From assembly GCA_020633315.1 (NCBI GenBank), contig JACKDV010000005.1:1-64000 (forward strand): a stretch of DNA of 64,000 bases, written 5' to 3'. A model generated the notes under the pieces. The model worked only from the letters and a program-made list of their open reading frames with translations, made no database searches and was not told the origin of the DNA. The position numbers and the translations under genes were made by a program. Source of the stretch: Myxococcales bacterium (GTDB lineage: Bacteria; Myxococcota_A; Polyangia; Nannocystales; Nannocystaceae). Numbering within the stretch: the stretch's first letter is position 1; each line of letters opens with the position of its first letter. Below, in pieces: positions 1 to 8,600 of the stretch.

Positions 1-29
1 GGGCCCGTGCTCGCCCTCGCGGGCGGAGC

Positions 30-692
30 TCAGCGGGCGAGGTGCTCCCGTAGCCGCCGGAGCACGAGCTCGCTCTTGGCGTCCTCGATCTCTCCGGTCA
101 CGCAGGCCGCGATCGCGTCGTCGAGCGCCATCCAGCGCGTGGTGGCTCCCTCCTCCATCGGCGAGCCATCGCCCTGCGGCGGCTGCTGGCTCGAGGGATC
201 GGCGACCTCCACCGCGGTGAGCCAGAAGCGCTCCGGCATCGACCCGGGGCTGGGGAACGAGCCGGCGCCGAGCAGCTCCACCGCCGATGGCTCCACCACG
301 TAGCCGGCCTCCTCCTCCACCTCGAGCGCAGCGCGTCGGCGCACGCCCTCCTCGCCGCGATCGTCGTGCTCGATGATCCCCGCGACCACCTCGGTGAGAC
401 ACAGGTAGAGCCGACGATCGGGAATCGGCAGGTGCTCGGGCGCTCGCCCCTTGGCGAGCGCCGGTCGCAGGCCGTCGCGCAGCAGCACCCGCACGCCCTC
501 GGCGTGGCGATGGTAGACCGCCACCACCACGGCATCGACGCCCTTGGGTCTCACGACGAAGTCGCAGACGTAGCGCTCCGAGCGAGATCCATCGTCGCGG
601 AGGTTGCGGAGGTGCAGCCGACGCACGGCCATGAAGCCCCCTTCGATTCCCTCGATGGTGTCGCTGATGACCTCGAAGTCGACGATCTCCAT
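30..692 (-). CDS. Nudix-fold hydrolase-like protein with divergent Nudix box
   Basis: This 220-residue protein looks like a Nudix hydrolase of the ADP-ribose pyrophosphatase type. Residues about 105-132 hold a Nudix-like box with the acidic cluster EVEEEAG, which would bind Mg2+. The arginine of the REUxEE core is replaced by Leu123, and the leading Gly is out of register by four residues. It may therefore have altered or weak activity. The start is supported by AGGAAG seven bases upstream of the ATG at 692. It stands 81 bases downstream of the winged-helix gene on the same strand. The fold is likely; the substrate is unknown. Confidence 0.75.
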   Translation of the reverse strand: MEIVDFEVISDTIEGIEGGFMAVRRLHLRNLRDDGSRSERYVCDFVVRPKGVDAVVVAVYHRHAEGVRVLLRDGLRPALAKGRAPEHLPIPDRRLYLCLTEVVAGIIEHDDRGEEGVRRRAALEVEEEAGYVVEPSAVELLGAGSFPSPGSMPERFWLTAVEVADPSSQQPPQGDGSPMEEGATTRWMALDDAIAACVTGEIEDAKSELVLRRLREHLAR

Positions 693-773
693 CTGGTCAC
701 TTCCTCGTCGTGAGAAACGAATGAGGCGAGCATCACTGCTCGCCCCATCGCTTCGGATGATCCCCGAATCGGC

Positions 774-1208
774 CTACTTGGCCTTGTAGCGAGTGCCGGA
801 TGCCCGGCCCTTGTAGGTGACCTTGCCCTGCTCGATGAGCACGTTGAGACGAGTGCGGATCTGAGCCGCGGTTCCCCCCACCCCCTTGCGAATGTCGAGC
901 GCGCGCACGGGCTCGGCCTGCTCCTTGAGGAACGCGATGATCGCTTGGTCGAGTGCCTCTCGGCCCTCGCGGGTGCGGGTGTTGTGCGCCTTCTTCCCGG
1001 TCGCGGGAGCAGCTTGGGCGGGGGTGGCCTCGGCGGGGGCAGCCTCGGCGGCGGCACGACGACCCCGACGAGCGGGTGCCTTGGCGGCGGCCGGAGCCGC
1101 GCCGCGCTTGCCGAGCACCAGTGCCACCATCGAGTCCACGTCCATGCCGGCGAGCTCTGCGAGCTGTGCGACCGACATGTTGGCTACGAGTTCTTGAAGA
1201 GCCGACAT
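774..1208 (-). CDS. small DNA-binding protein with Ala/Pro/Lys-rich linker and C-terminal winged helix
   Basis: The 144-residue protein has a short helical N-terminus (1-34), a low-complexity Ala/Pro/Arg-rich linker (about 35-75) and a C-terminal domain (about 80-144) that reads as a winged helix. That domain has a helix starting at ALDQAI, a recognition-type segment TAAQIRTRLNVLIEQ and a basic wing KVTYKGRASGTRY. The basic linker resembles histone-like tails. It probably binds DNA, and the repeat-rich region directly upstream (1209-1716) is a plausible autoregulatory target. GGAAG lies about seven bases before the ATG. The family is not recognised by name. Confidence 0.8.
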   Translation of the reverse strand: MSALQELVANMSVAQLAELAGMDVDSMVALVLGKRGAAPAAAKAPARRGRRAAAEAAPAEATPAQAAPATGKKAHNTRTREGREALDQAIIAFLKEQAEPVRALDIRKGVGGTAAQIRTRLNVLIEQGKVTYKGRASGTRYKAK

Positions 1209-1328
1209 CGTTGTTCTTCCGATCCTTCTCGGGGTCGCATTCGATTTGGCGACTCTCTCCGCCCCATCTGCAACCCCTATCGATTGGGGGTTACCACGCC
1301 AATAGTAGTGGAATCAAGAGAATCCCCG

Positions 1329-1356
1329 TGAATCTCCTGGAATCGGAGGAGATTCA
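1329..1356. repeat. 10-bp-arm inverted repeat
   Basis: TGAATCTCCT (1329-1338) and AGGAGATTCA (1347-1356) are perfect inverted repeats around an 8-base spacer. No T-run follows on either strand, so it does not look like a classical terminator. An operator or an RNA stem is more likely. Confidence 0.6.
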
Positions 1357-1537
1357 GGGTATCCTGTCGTATCCACGTCATACCTTGCCCGTGGCAATTT
1401 GGCAGTTTCCATGGGAAAAATCGTCGCATGGATCGCGGAATTGTTGGGGTTTGACCTCGATTCGGTGTGGATATCGACTGTTCCTGCAACGAATTCGGCC
1501 AACGAGAACCCGGTTTCCTCGTGGATTCAGGGGATCC
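1351..1537 (+). repeat. 14-bp direct repeat pair (13/14 match)
   Basis: GATTCAGGGTATCC at 1351-1364 recurs as GATTCAGGGGATCC at 1524-1537, with one mismatch. The first copy overlaps the right arm of the 1329-1356 inverted repeat. A shared protein-binding word is plausible. Confidence 0.5.
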
Positions 1538-1716
1538 CTCATCGTCGCGACATAGGAGGACTCGGGGCCGCCTTCTCGTCGAGTGGAGATCCCCCTATGG
1601 TCACGCCGGTAACCCGCGACCACATCGAGGCGATCCCATGGTCGATTGCAGCCACCGATCCCCCGGGCAGCACCTTGCTCGGGTGAGCATCGATTCTCCA
1701 TCATGCCGCCCACACG

Positions 1717-2463
1717 ATGAGTGATCCCACCGACATCGCGGTCCTAGCCTCCGAGCTGGAGGACGAGTCTCCGATTGCCATCCTCCAGCGTGCCCTCGAC
1801 CACCACGAGTCCGACGAGATCGCCATCGCGTTCTCGGGCAGCGAGGACGTGATGTTGATCGAGTGGGCGGCGCAGCTCGGTCGGCCGTTCCGCGTCTTCA
1901 GCATCGACACCGGTCGCCTCCATCCCGAGACCCTGCGCTTCATCCAGCGGGTGGAGCAGCACTATGGGATCCGAGTCGAGATCCAGTTCCCCCGCACCGA
2001 GGCCGTGGAGGGGCTGGTGCGCGCCAAGGGGCTGTTCTCCTTCTACGACGACGGCCACGAGGAATGCTGCGGCATCCGCAAGGTCGAGCCGCTGCGACGC
2101 AAGCTCGCCACCCTCAGCGGGTGGGTCACCGGCCAGCGCCGCGACCAGAGCCCGCGCACCCGTCGATCGCTGGCCGTGGTGGAGCTCGACGAGGCCCACC
2201 AGGGCAAGGACGGTCGTCCGCTGATCAAGTGGAATCCGCTGTGTGCTCGCACCAGCGCCGACGTCTGGGATGCCATTCGTGCCTTCGACGTGCCCTACAA
2301 TTCCCTGCACGATCGCGGCTTCGTGTCGGTGGGCTGCGAGCCCTGCACCAAGGCCATCCTGCCCGGACAGCACGAGCGCGAGGGTCGATGGTGGTGGGAG
2401 GAGGCTACCAAGAAGGAGTGTGGCCTGCACCAGCTCAACGTGATCGAGCCGAGCGACGACTGA
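1717..2463 (+). CDS. cysH: assimilatory phosphoadenylyl-/adenylyl-sulfate reductase
   Basis: CysH reduces APS or PAPS to sulfite in assimilatory sulfate reduction in the cytoplasm. The 248-residue sequence has the nucleotide-binding loop FSGSEDVM (39-46), the DTGRLHPET motif (64-72), a CC pair (117-118), GWVTGQRRDQS (135-145), a CxxC (207-210) and the C-terminal KECGLH with the catalytic Cys235. The CC plus CxxC pattern is that of [4Fe-4S]-containing enzymes, which usually prefer APS. Length is normal for the family. The ATG at 1717 has no clear Shine-Dalgarno. No other sulfate-assimilation gene is adjacent, so it appears to stand alone behind the repeat-rich region. Confidence 0.95.
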   Translation: MSDPTDIAVLASELEDESPIAILQRALDHHESDEIAIAFSGSEDVMLIEWAAQLGRPFRVFSIDTGRLHPETLRFIQRVEQHYGIRVEIQFPRTEAVEGLVRAKGLFSFYDDGHEECCGIRKVEPLRRKLATLSGWVTGQRRDQSPRTRRSLAVVELDEAHQGKDGRPLIKWNPLCARTSADVWDAIRAFDVPYNSLHDRGFVSVGCEPCTKAILPGQHEREGRWWWEEATKKECGLHQLNVIEPSDD

Positions 2464-2499
2464 GCGTTCGTCGATCTCGGCCGGATCGTTCCATGCGAG

Positions 2500-3471
2500 T
2501 CAGGGAGCGGGTCGCTTCATGCGGATCAGGGGACCCGGCTTGCCGTCCTCGATCGGGCGCAGCTCGAGCACGGCCGGCCCGCAGGTCATCTCGAAGCGCC
2601 CCTCGGTGGGGGCGCTCACTCGTCGGTTCTCGGTCTTCCCGCCGGGGAAGCGCACCACCTCGCTGGCCCGCAGGGTGGTTCGACGCGGCGGATCGACGAC
2701 CAGGGTGTCGGCCCCCTCCATGCGGTAGTCGGCATCGACCTCGCCGTGGACGTCGATGTCATAGTCGATCTCGTTGTCGGCCAGGGTGGTGGAGAACGAC
2801 GAGCGGCGATGGGTGGCTCGCACCCGGAGCTCCCCCCGATCGAAGCTCATGGTGAATCGGCCTCCCCGACTCAGGCGACGAGCCGGGCGACCATGGGCCT
2901 GTCGCTTGACCAGATCGCGATAGTACTCGCCGTCGTCGTCCACGGACCACGTGCCCTCGAGACAGCTCGATGATGCGTGCATGGAGCCGCCGGTGGTGCC
3001 CGCCGCCTCGCCACCGTCGTCGCTCCCGGTGCCGTGGTCGTCCCCGGTGCCGCCCTCGTCCGCGGTGCCGCGGTGGCTCCCGCGGCTGCCGTCGTCCCCG
3101 GTGCCGCCCTCGTCCGCTCCGGTGGTGGGTGGTCGGGCGTAGCTCATGGGGAGGGTGGTGCTCCCCGACCCGTCGTCCCCGTCGGTACCCCCGGAGGTCC
3201 CGCCCGACCCGGAGTCGCCGCCCCGGGCGGCATGGGGGCCCGTGGAGCCCCCGGAAGGCCCGAGATCGGGGCTGGGCTCGGCGCTCGGATCGGCCGCGGC
3301 CTCGGGAGGCGCCGCGGGCTCGGCCTCGGCCTCGTCGCCCCACCAGCCGCGGACCCGGGCCGCCGCATCCTCGACCACCCCACAGCCGGCGCCCGCCTGC
3401 AAGAGCAGCAGCAGCGCCAGCTCGGCTCGCGCTCGTGGGCCACGGCCCGTGGGGACGATCGTGCGAGGCAT
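2500..3471 (-). CDS. putative lipoprotein with Gly/Asp-rich repeats and a C-terminal beta domain
   Basis: This 323-residue protein begins with a basic N-terminus and a Leu-rich segment ending in a weak lipobox (AGAGC, Cys30). An acidic Gly/Ser/Asp linker (about 45-165) carries the repeated word ADEGGTGDD. From Cys170 onward (CLEGTW...) comes a beta-rich domain of about 150 residues that resembles a lipocalin-type fold; this is only an impression from the alternating pattern. It is probably exported. It lies 10 bases downstream of the NatB-like permease and may be co-transcribed. Function unknown. Confidence 0.7.
   Translation of the reverse strand: MPRTIVPTGRGPRARAELALLLLLQAGAGCGVVEDAAARVRGWWGDEAEAEPAAPPEAAADPSAEPSPDLGPSGGSTGPHAARGGDSGSGGTSGGTDGDDGSGSTTLPMSYARPPTTGADEGGTGDDGSRGSHRGTADEGGTGDDHGTGSDDGGEAAGTTGGSMHASSSCLEGTWSVDDDGEYYRDLVKRQAHGRPARRLSRGGRFTMSFDRGELRVRATHRRSSFSTTLADNEIDYDIDVHGEVDADYRMEGADTLVVDPPRRTTLRASEVVRFPGGKTENRRVSAPTEGRFEMTCGPAVLELRPIEDGKPGPLIRMKRPAP
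3037..3117 (-). repeat. 27-bp perfect direct repeat inside the lipoprotein linker
   Basis: Bases 3037-3063 and 3091-3117 are identical. They encode the two copies of the ADEGGTGDD word in the linker of the lipoprotein at 2500-3471. Such repeats can expand or contract by slippage. Confidence 0.75.
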
Positions 3472-3481
3472 GGGGGATCCC

Positions 3482-4681
3482 TCACTGTCGGAACAGCACG
3501 TCCTCGCGACGGAACCACAGGGTGGAGATCCACAGCAAGATCGCGGCGAGCAGGGTGCTGCTGCCGAGGATCGCCACGAGCACCGAGTAGTCCATGGTGC
3601 CCTTGATCAGCTCCTTGATGGCCAGCGAGATGTTGGCGATGGGAATCGACGCGGTCTTCCAGTTCAGCTCCACCCCCGGCAGCATCGCGAGGAAGGCGGG
3701 GAGGATCACCAGCATGTTGAGGGGCGCGATGTACGACTGCGCCTCTTTGAAGCTCTTGGCGTAGATGCTGATGCACAGCAGCAGGGCGGCGAAGATCGCC
3801 GCGGTGGGCACGAGCATGGTCGCGATGAGGACCAGATCGGTGGCCCCGATCGACTGCATCACCGCCCCGATGTCCCCGCCCAGCTCGTCGCCCTTGAGCG
3901 CCAGCCAGCCGCCCAGGCCCACCAGGGTGAGCACGGCCGAGACCACGCCCGCGGTGAAGACCACGAGGAACTTGCCCAGCACCACCTGGTGGCGGGGGAT
4001 CGGCACGAGCAGCAGGGTCTCGAGGGTACCCCGCTCCTTCTCGCCCGCGGCCAGATCGATGGCGGGATACATCGCGCCCAGGAAGCAGAAGATGATGAAC
4101 ATGTAGGGCAGCATTCCGCCGATGCGCTCGCCCAGCACCTCGCGCATCGGCGCGGTGCCACGCTCGACCATCACCACCGGCTCGGCCACCCCGAGCTGGA
4201 GCGCCGGGTCGCCCAGGCCGAGGGCCTCGAGGCGCTCGCGTCGGACGTCGGAGCCCAGGCGGGTGAGGACCTCGTTGGTGCGGGGCTTGACCTTGGAGGT
4301 GAGCGGCGCGTTGTTGTAGTGGAGCTGCACCACGTGCTGCCCGCCCGCCTGGGCGAGCGGCTCGACCACCAGCGCCAGGTCGATGCGCCCGTCGGTCACC
4401 GCCTGGGGGATCTGGGCGGGGTCGTCGAGCGGGACGGCCTCGAAGCCCGGGGTGCTGGCGAAGGTCTCCGCGAGCCCCGGGAGCCGTTCCTGCCCGAAGA
4501 TCGCGTAGTCGAGGGTGGCCGAGGCCGCCTCCTGCTCGGCGTCGGCCACGAAGTCGGTGGTGATCTGGATGATCAGGGGGATGAGCAGCAGGGGCAGCAC
4601 GATCATGAAGATCAGGGTCTTGCGATCGCGCCCGACCTCGAGCAGCTCCTTGCGAAAGACGGTGAGGATTCCGCTACGCAT
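3482..4681 (-). CDS. natB: ABC-2 type exporter permease, NatB-like
   Basis: This 399-residue membrane protein matches the NatB/COG1668 type of ABC-2 permease. One N-terminal membrane helix (about 22-42, after [14 protein letters not shown]) is followed by a large extracytoplasmic domain (about 45-200). A cluster of C-terminal helices (about 205-395) includes the typical [14 protein letters not shown] cytoplasmic loop. It pairs with the ATPase whose stop overlaps its start by eight bases, so the two are translationally coupled. The family exports sodium or acts on unknown substrates; which applies here cannot be told. Confidence 0.9.
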   Translation of the reverse strand: MRSGILTVFRKELLEVGRDRKTLIFMIVLPLLLIPLIIQITTDFVADAEQEAASATLDYAIFGQERLPGLAETFASTPGFEAVPLDDPAQIPQAVTDGRIDLALVVEPLAQAGGQHVVQLHYNNAPLTSKVKPRTNEVLTRLGSDVRRERLEALGLGDPALQLGVAEPVVMVERGTAPMREVLGERIGGMLPYMFIIFCFLGAMYPAIDLAAGEKERGTLETLLLVPIPRHQVVLGKFLVVFTAGVVSAVLTLVGLGGWLALKGDELGGDIGAVMQSIGATDLVLIATMLVPTAAIFAALLLCISIYAKSFKEAQSYIAPLNMLVILPAFLAMLPGVELNWKTASIPIANISLAIKELIKGTMDYSVLVAILGSSTLLAAILLWISTLWFRREDVLFRQ

Positions 4682-5474
4682 CGGCGCCCTCCCCCACGAT
4701 GGAAAGCAGCGCGCGGTCGAGGGTCCCGCCCTCGCCGTGCTCGCGCATCTGCTCGACCGAGCCGGAGAACACCAGCTCGCCCTGGTGCACCACCAGCACG
4801 CGGTCGCAGACCCGCGCCACCTCGTGCATGTGGTGGGTGGAGAGCAGCACGGTCTTGCCGTCGTCGCGGCAGCGCTCGACCAGGCGCAGGATGGTCTCGG
4901 CCGCGGCCACGTCGAGGCCGGTGGTCGGCTCGTCGAAGACCACCACCGAGGGATCGTGGATCAGCGTGCGCGCGATCGAGACCCGCTGCTTCATGCCGGC
5001 CGAGAGGGTGTCGTTGCGGCGATCGAGGTAGCTCTGCATGCCGAGGCGATCCACCAGGTCGTCGATGCGGCGCTCGAGCTCGGGGCCCCGCAGCCCGTGC
5101 AAGCGGCCGAAGTAGACCAGCATCTCCCGCGGGGTGAGCCGGCCGTAGAGCCCGGTGTTGCCCGAGAGGAAGCCCAGGATGCGACGCACCGCCAGGGGCT
5201 CGCGCACGATGTCGACCCCGTCGAAGGTGGCCGTTCCCGCGCTCGGGCGCAGCGCGGTCGACAGCACCCGCAACAAGGTGGTCTTGCCCGCGCCGTTGGG
5301 GCCCAGCAGGCCCACGATGCGCCCGGTCTGCACCGTGAAGTCGATGTTGCGGATGGCGTGGAAGCGACGGCCGTCCTCGCGCGGATCCGGTGGCCCCGCG
5401 GGGGCACGCCCCCGCGGGCGCCCCCGTGGCTTGGCCAGGGCGAACGACTTGCTCAATCCGACGACCTCCAGCAT
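4674..5474 (-). CDS. natA: ABC transporter ATP-binding protein, NatA-like
   Basis: The protein has Walker [10 protein letters not shown], signature LSAGMKQR (Ala in place of the usual Gly), Walker [13 protein letters not shown] and the switch STHH. The ATG at 5474 is chosen over upstream in-frame starts because GGAGGAG sits eight bases before it and the ABC fold begins at once ([11 protein letters not shown]). Between that first strand and FHAIRNIDF lies an extra Arg/Pro/Gly-rich stretch of about 25 residues, encoded partly by a perfect DNA palindrome. It energises the NatB-like permease downstream. Confidence 0.9.
   Translation of the reverse strand: MLEVVGLSKSFALAKPRGRPRGRAPAGPPDPREDGRRFHAIRNIDFTVQTGRIVGLLGPNGAGKTTLLRVLSTALRPSAGTATFDGVDIVREPLAVRRILGFLSGNTGLYGRLTPREMLVYFGRLHGLRGPELERRIDDLVDRLGMQSYLDRRNDTLSAGMKQRVSIARTLIHDPSVVVFDEPTTGLDVAAAETILRLVERCRDDGKTVLLSTHHMHEVARVCDRVLVVHQGELVFSGSVEQMREHGEGGTLDRALLSIVGEGADA
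5395..5418. repeat. perfect GC-only inverted repeat within natA
   Basis: Arms 5395-5405 (CCCGCGGGGGC) and 5408-5418 (GCCCCCGCGGG) match perfectly around a 2-base centre. The element encodes part of the unusual Arg/Gly/Pro insertion near the N-terminus of the ATPase. It would form a very stable hairpin in the mRNA about 55-80 bases after the start codon. Confidence 0.7.
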
Positions 5475-5664
5475 TCGGCGATCTCCTCCGTGACCCGGCT
5501 CCCGCGGGTGGCGGGCCCCAACCTCGGAGCACCGACGTTCATTGCCCCGGGCGCGCGGCAGACGATACGGCATCAGCGCCGTCGATCCGACGAGAAGTGC
5601 TGCAACGGCGTGATCGAACCGAAACCACGGGCTCACGCGTTGGCCCCGATGCACGGGCCGGGCG

Positions 5665-8600
5665 GTGCCGCACGCGCTTGCGTGGGGCCAAGGCCGCTGG
5701 AATACTGCACTTCACTCTTTCGTAGGCCACCCCACCGGAGCGAGCGCGCTGTCACCCAAGATCACCCTCCAGCTCCGCTTCCCCGACCGTGAGCCCGAGC
5801 TGGTCAAGCTAGGACCCGGGCGCACGATGATCGGGCGGGAGTCTGGTGACATCCTCCTGCACGACCCCGAGACCTCGGCCCTCCACGCCGAGATCGAGTT
5901 CACCAAGGGGCTCGTGATCGTCCGCGACCTCGGCAGCCGCAACGGCACGTGGCGCGAGGGCAAGCGACTGCCCCAGTTCGCCCTGTACCGCGGACAGAGC
6001 TTCCGCTGCGGAGCCACCGACATCACCCTCGTGGAGATCGAGGGCGCCGAGGCACCGATGGTGGGCGGCACCGCGTCGGGGAGCGACCAGGTCCCGGCCT
6101 CCTCGTCCACGGTGCCCTCGGGGGCCGTGCTCGACGAGCGACCGTCCGAGACCATCTCCCGCGGGGTGGTGCCCCCCTCGTCGTCGGCCACCGCCCCGGG
6201 CGCGGGCGAGGACGAGGCGACCCTGCTGGGCCTGGCCCCGCCGCCCAGCCTGTCGCCACCACCCGCCGTGGGCGAGCCGCCCGGGCTCGGCGCGGCCCCG
6301 GCCTTCGGCCCCGCGCCCGGTGCCCCCGCTCCGATCGCCGACGAGTCCTCGGCGCCCGTGATCGTGCCCGGCCAGCCGATGGCGCCCAACCAGCCGATGG
6401 CCCCGCCGCCGGGCGCTCCCATGGGGGTCCCCACCCCGGTGCCCGCAGCGGCCTCGGCCCCCCTGGCGCCCGTGGCCAACGCGGTGATCAAGCTGGGCGA
6501 CGCCCAGCCGCGCTCGGCCAAGCGCCGCGAGCCCGTCGACCGAGCGGCCCGCCGCCGCCTGATGATGCGCGTGGTGCTCGGGGTGGTCGCAGCCGGCCTG
6601 CTCGGCGGGCTGATCTACGGGATCGTCTCGCTGGTCAAGGGCCGCAACCAGGCGTTCGTCCACGAGCTGGCCCGCGAGATGCCCCAGGACACGGTGGGCA
6701 TCCTCGCCCTGTCCTCGCCGCGTGACGCCCTCGCCCTGTTCGGCGACGAGGTGCCGGCCGCGGTGCGCGAGGAGATCGACAAGGACCTGGGCCTCGATCC
6801 CTTCTCGCCCGAGACCTACGAGTCGTGGGGCCTGGACCTCGACGAGCCGCTGGGCGTGAGCCTGCTCGACGGCGAGGGGCTGTTCGCGGTGTCCATCGGG
6901 GTGAGCGACAAGGATGCGCTGCGCTCGGCCCTGTCGAGCAAGGCGGCCAAGCTCATCGACGCCGAGGAGGACCTGCGCTGGATCGAGCGCTCGTTCGCCG
7001 AGACCCCGGGGCTGTGGCTCGACGAGCCCGCGCCGGTGGCCGCCCTGCTCCACAAGAAGCGCGTGATCTTCGTGCTCGGCGGCCCGGCCGACGACGTGGC
7101 CCGCCACGCCAAGCGCATCGCCGAGACCAAGAGCGGCGAGTCGCTGGCCGACCGCCCCGGCTTCGGCGAGATCCGCACCGAGAAGGGCCGGCCCCTGCTG
7201 GCCCTGTACGTGGACGGCGGCTCGGGCCGCGCCGCGCTGCCCGGCGAGGGCGCGTCGGCCATGGCCACCCGCATGGCGCTCGCCGACATCGACGGCTTCG
7301 CCATGCTGCTGGTCGACGACGGCCCCCGCATCCACCTGTCGACGCAGACCATCATGCGGGACGGGGTCAGCTCGGTGGAGCTGTTCGAGGACGTCGGGCG
7401 CAAGACCAAGCTGCTCGACCAGATCCCGGCGCCGGTGCTCGCGGAGCTCGACGGCGTGTTCTCGCCCGATCAGATCCGCGACTCCCTGGGCGCCACCGGT
7501 CCCCTGGGCATGGGCGCGGCCACGGCGTTCGAGGAGGGGCTGCGCAAGGAGACCGGCCTCGACCTGCGCAACGACCTCATCGGCAACCTCGACGGGCAAT
7601 ACGGCATGGCGCTGCAGGTGCTCCCGGGCGAGGACGCCAAGGAGGAGCCCGCGGGCGGGCTGGGCTGGGTGGGCCTGCGCGACGAGGCCGAGGCCAAGAA
7701 GGCGGCCGAGCGCTTCTTCGGCGAGAAGGGCGACGACCTCGACATCGAGCTCGAGCAGATCGAGGGCACCACCGTCTACATGATCGACGACCGCCCCACC
7801 GTCCGCTACTTCATCCACGGCGGCGTGCTGTGGGTGGCCGTGGGCCGGGTGGACATCCCCCAGATCATCAAGGGCAGCGGCACCCCGTTCCGCAAGGAGC
7901 CCCGCCTGCCCGAGATCGAGAAGGCCACGGCCAAGGGCGGCCTGGTCGCCGGGTTCCTCGACATCCGCACCCTCCTCGACGAGATCCGCGCGCGCATCGA
8001 CGAGGACGAGCGCAAGGACATGGACGAGTGGGCCCCGGTGATCTCGCCGCTCGAGCTGCTGACCATGCGCGGCGAGCTGCAGGGGCGTACCTTCGTGGCC
8101 CGCCTCAGCCTGCACACCTCGGGCGAGCACGCCCTGGCCGAGCTGGTGCAGGGGGTGATGAAGGTCGCCGGCGAGAAGATGGCCAGCCGGCTCGCCCGGC
8201 AGCGTCGTCGCGACCGCTGCGACGAGCTCATCGATCACATCCTCGAGCTGATGCGGGCGGAGATCAAGAGCAGCTCCTTCGAGGAGGATCTGCTCGATCG
8301 CCGCTACGAGCTGATGAACGAGTGCACCGGCGACCAGACCACGGACGCCGAGATCGACTGCATGCTGAAGGCCACCAGCCTCGATGCGCTCACCCGCTGC
8401 GAGGACGGCAACGGCGGCGGCGAGGACGGCGGCGCCGACGGGGGAGCCGACGGCGGCGTGACCCCGGTGCAGGTGCTCGAGCAGGCCGAGCCCACCCCGG
8501 TGCCCTACGTGGACGACATCTGGCCCAACACCACCTCCTCCGGCACCGCCTCGGGGCGCCCGGATGCGGTGGTGAGCTACGCGGTGCCGCTGGGCTCCGA

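Larger units (their letters stand above)
1209..1716. other. repeat-rich, lower-GC intergenic region
   Basis: This 508-base gap separates the divergent winged-helix gene and cysH. It is visibly less GC-rich than its surroundings and shows no third-position G/C bias in any frame, so short reading frames in it are not credible genes. It holds an AACCCC/GGGGTT inverted repeat (1272-1292), a 10-bp-arm inverted repeat (1329-1356), a 14-bp direct repeat with one mismatch (1351-1364 and 1524-1537), and several GGAATC/GATTC-like words. This looks like a regulatory region or a structured RNA locus rather than coding DNA. Confidence 0.5.

Noticed and set aside
1399..1686. Possible 95-codon gene in the gap before cysH
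   Set aside because: It starts at TTG, shows no G/C bias at third positions, has no ribosome site and no recognisable motif. The gap is better read as regulatory DNA.
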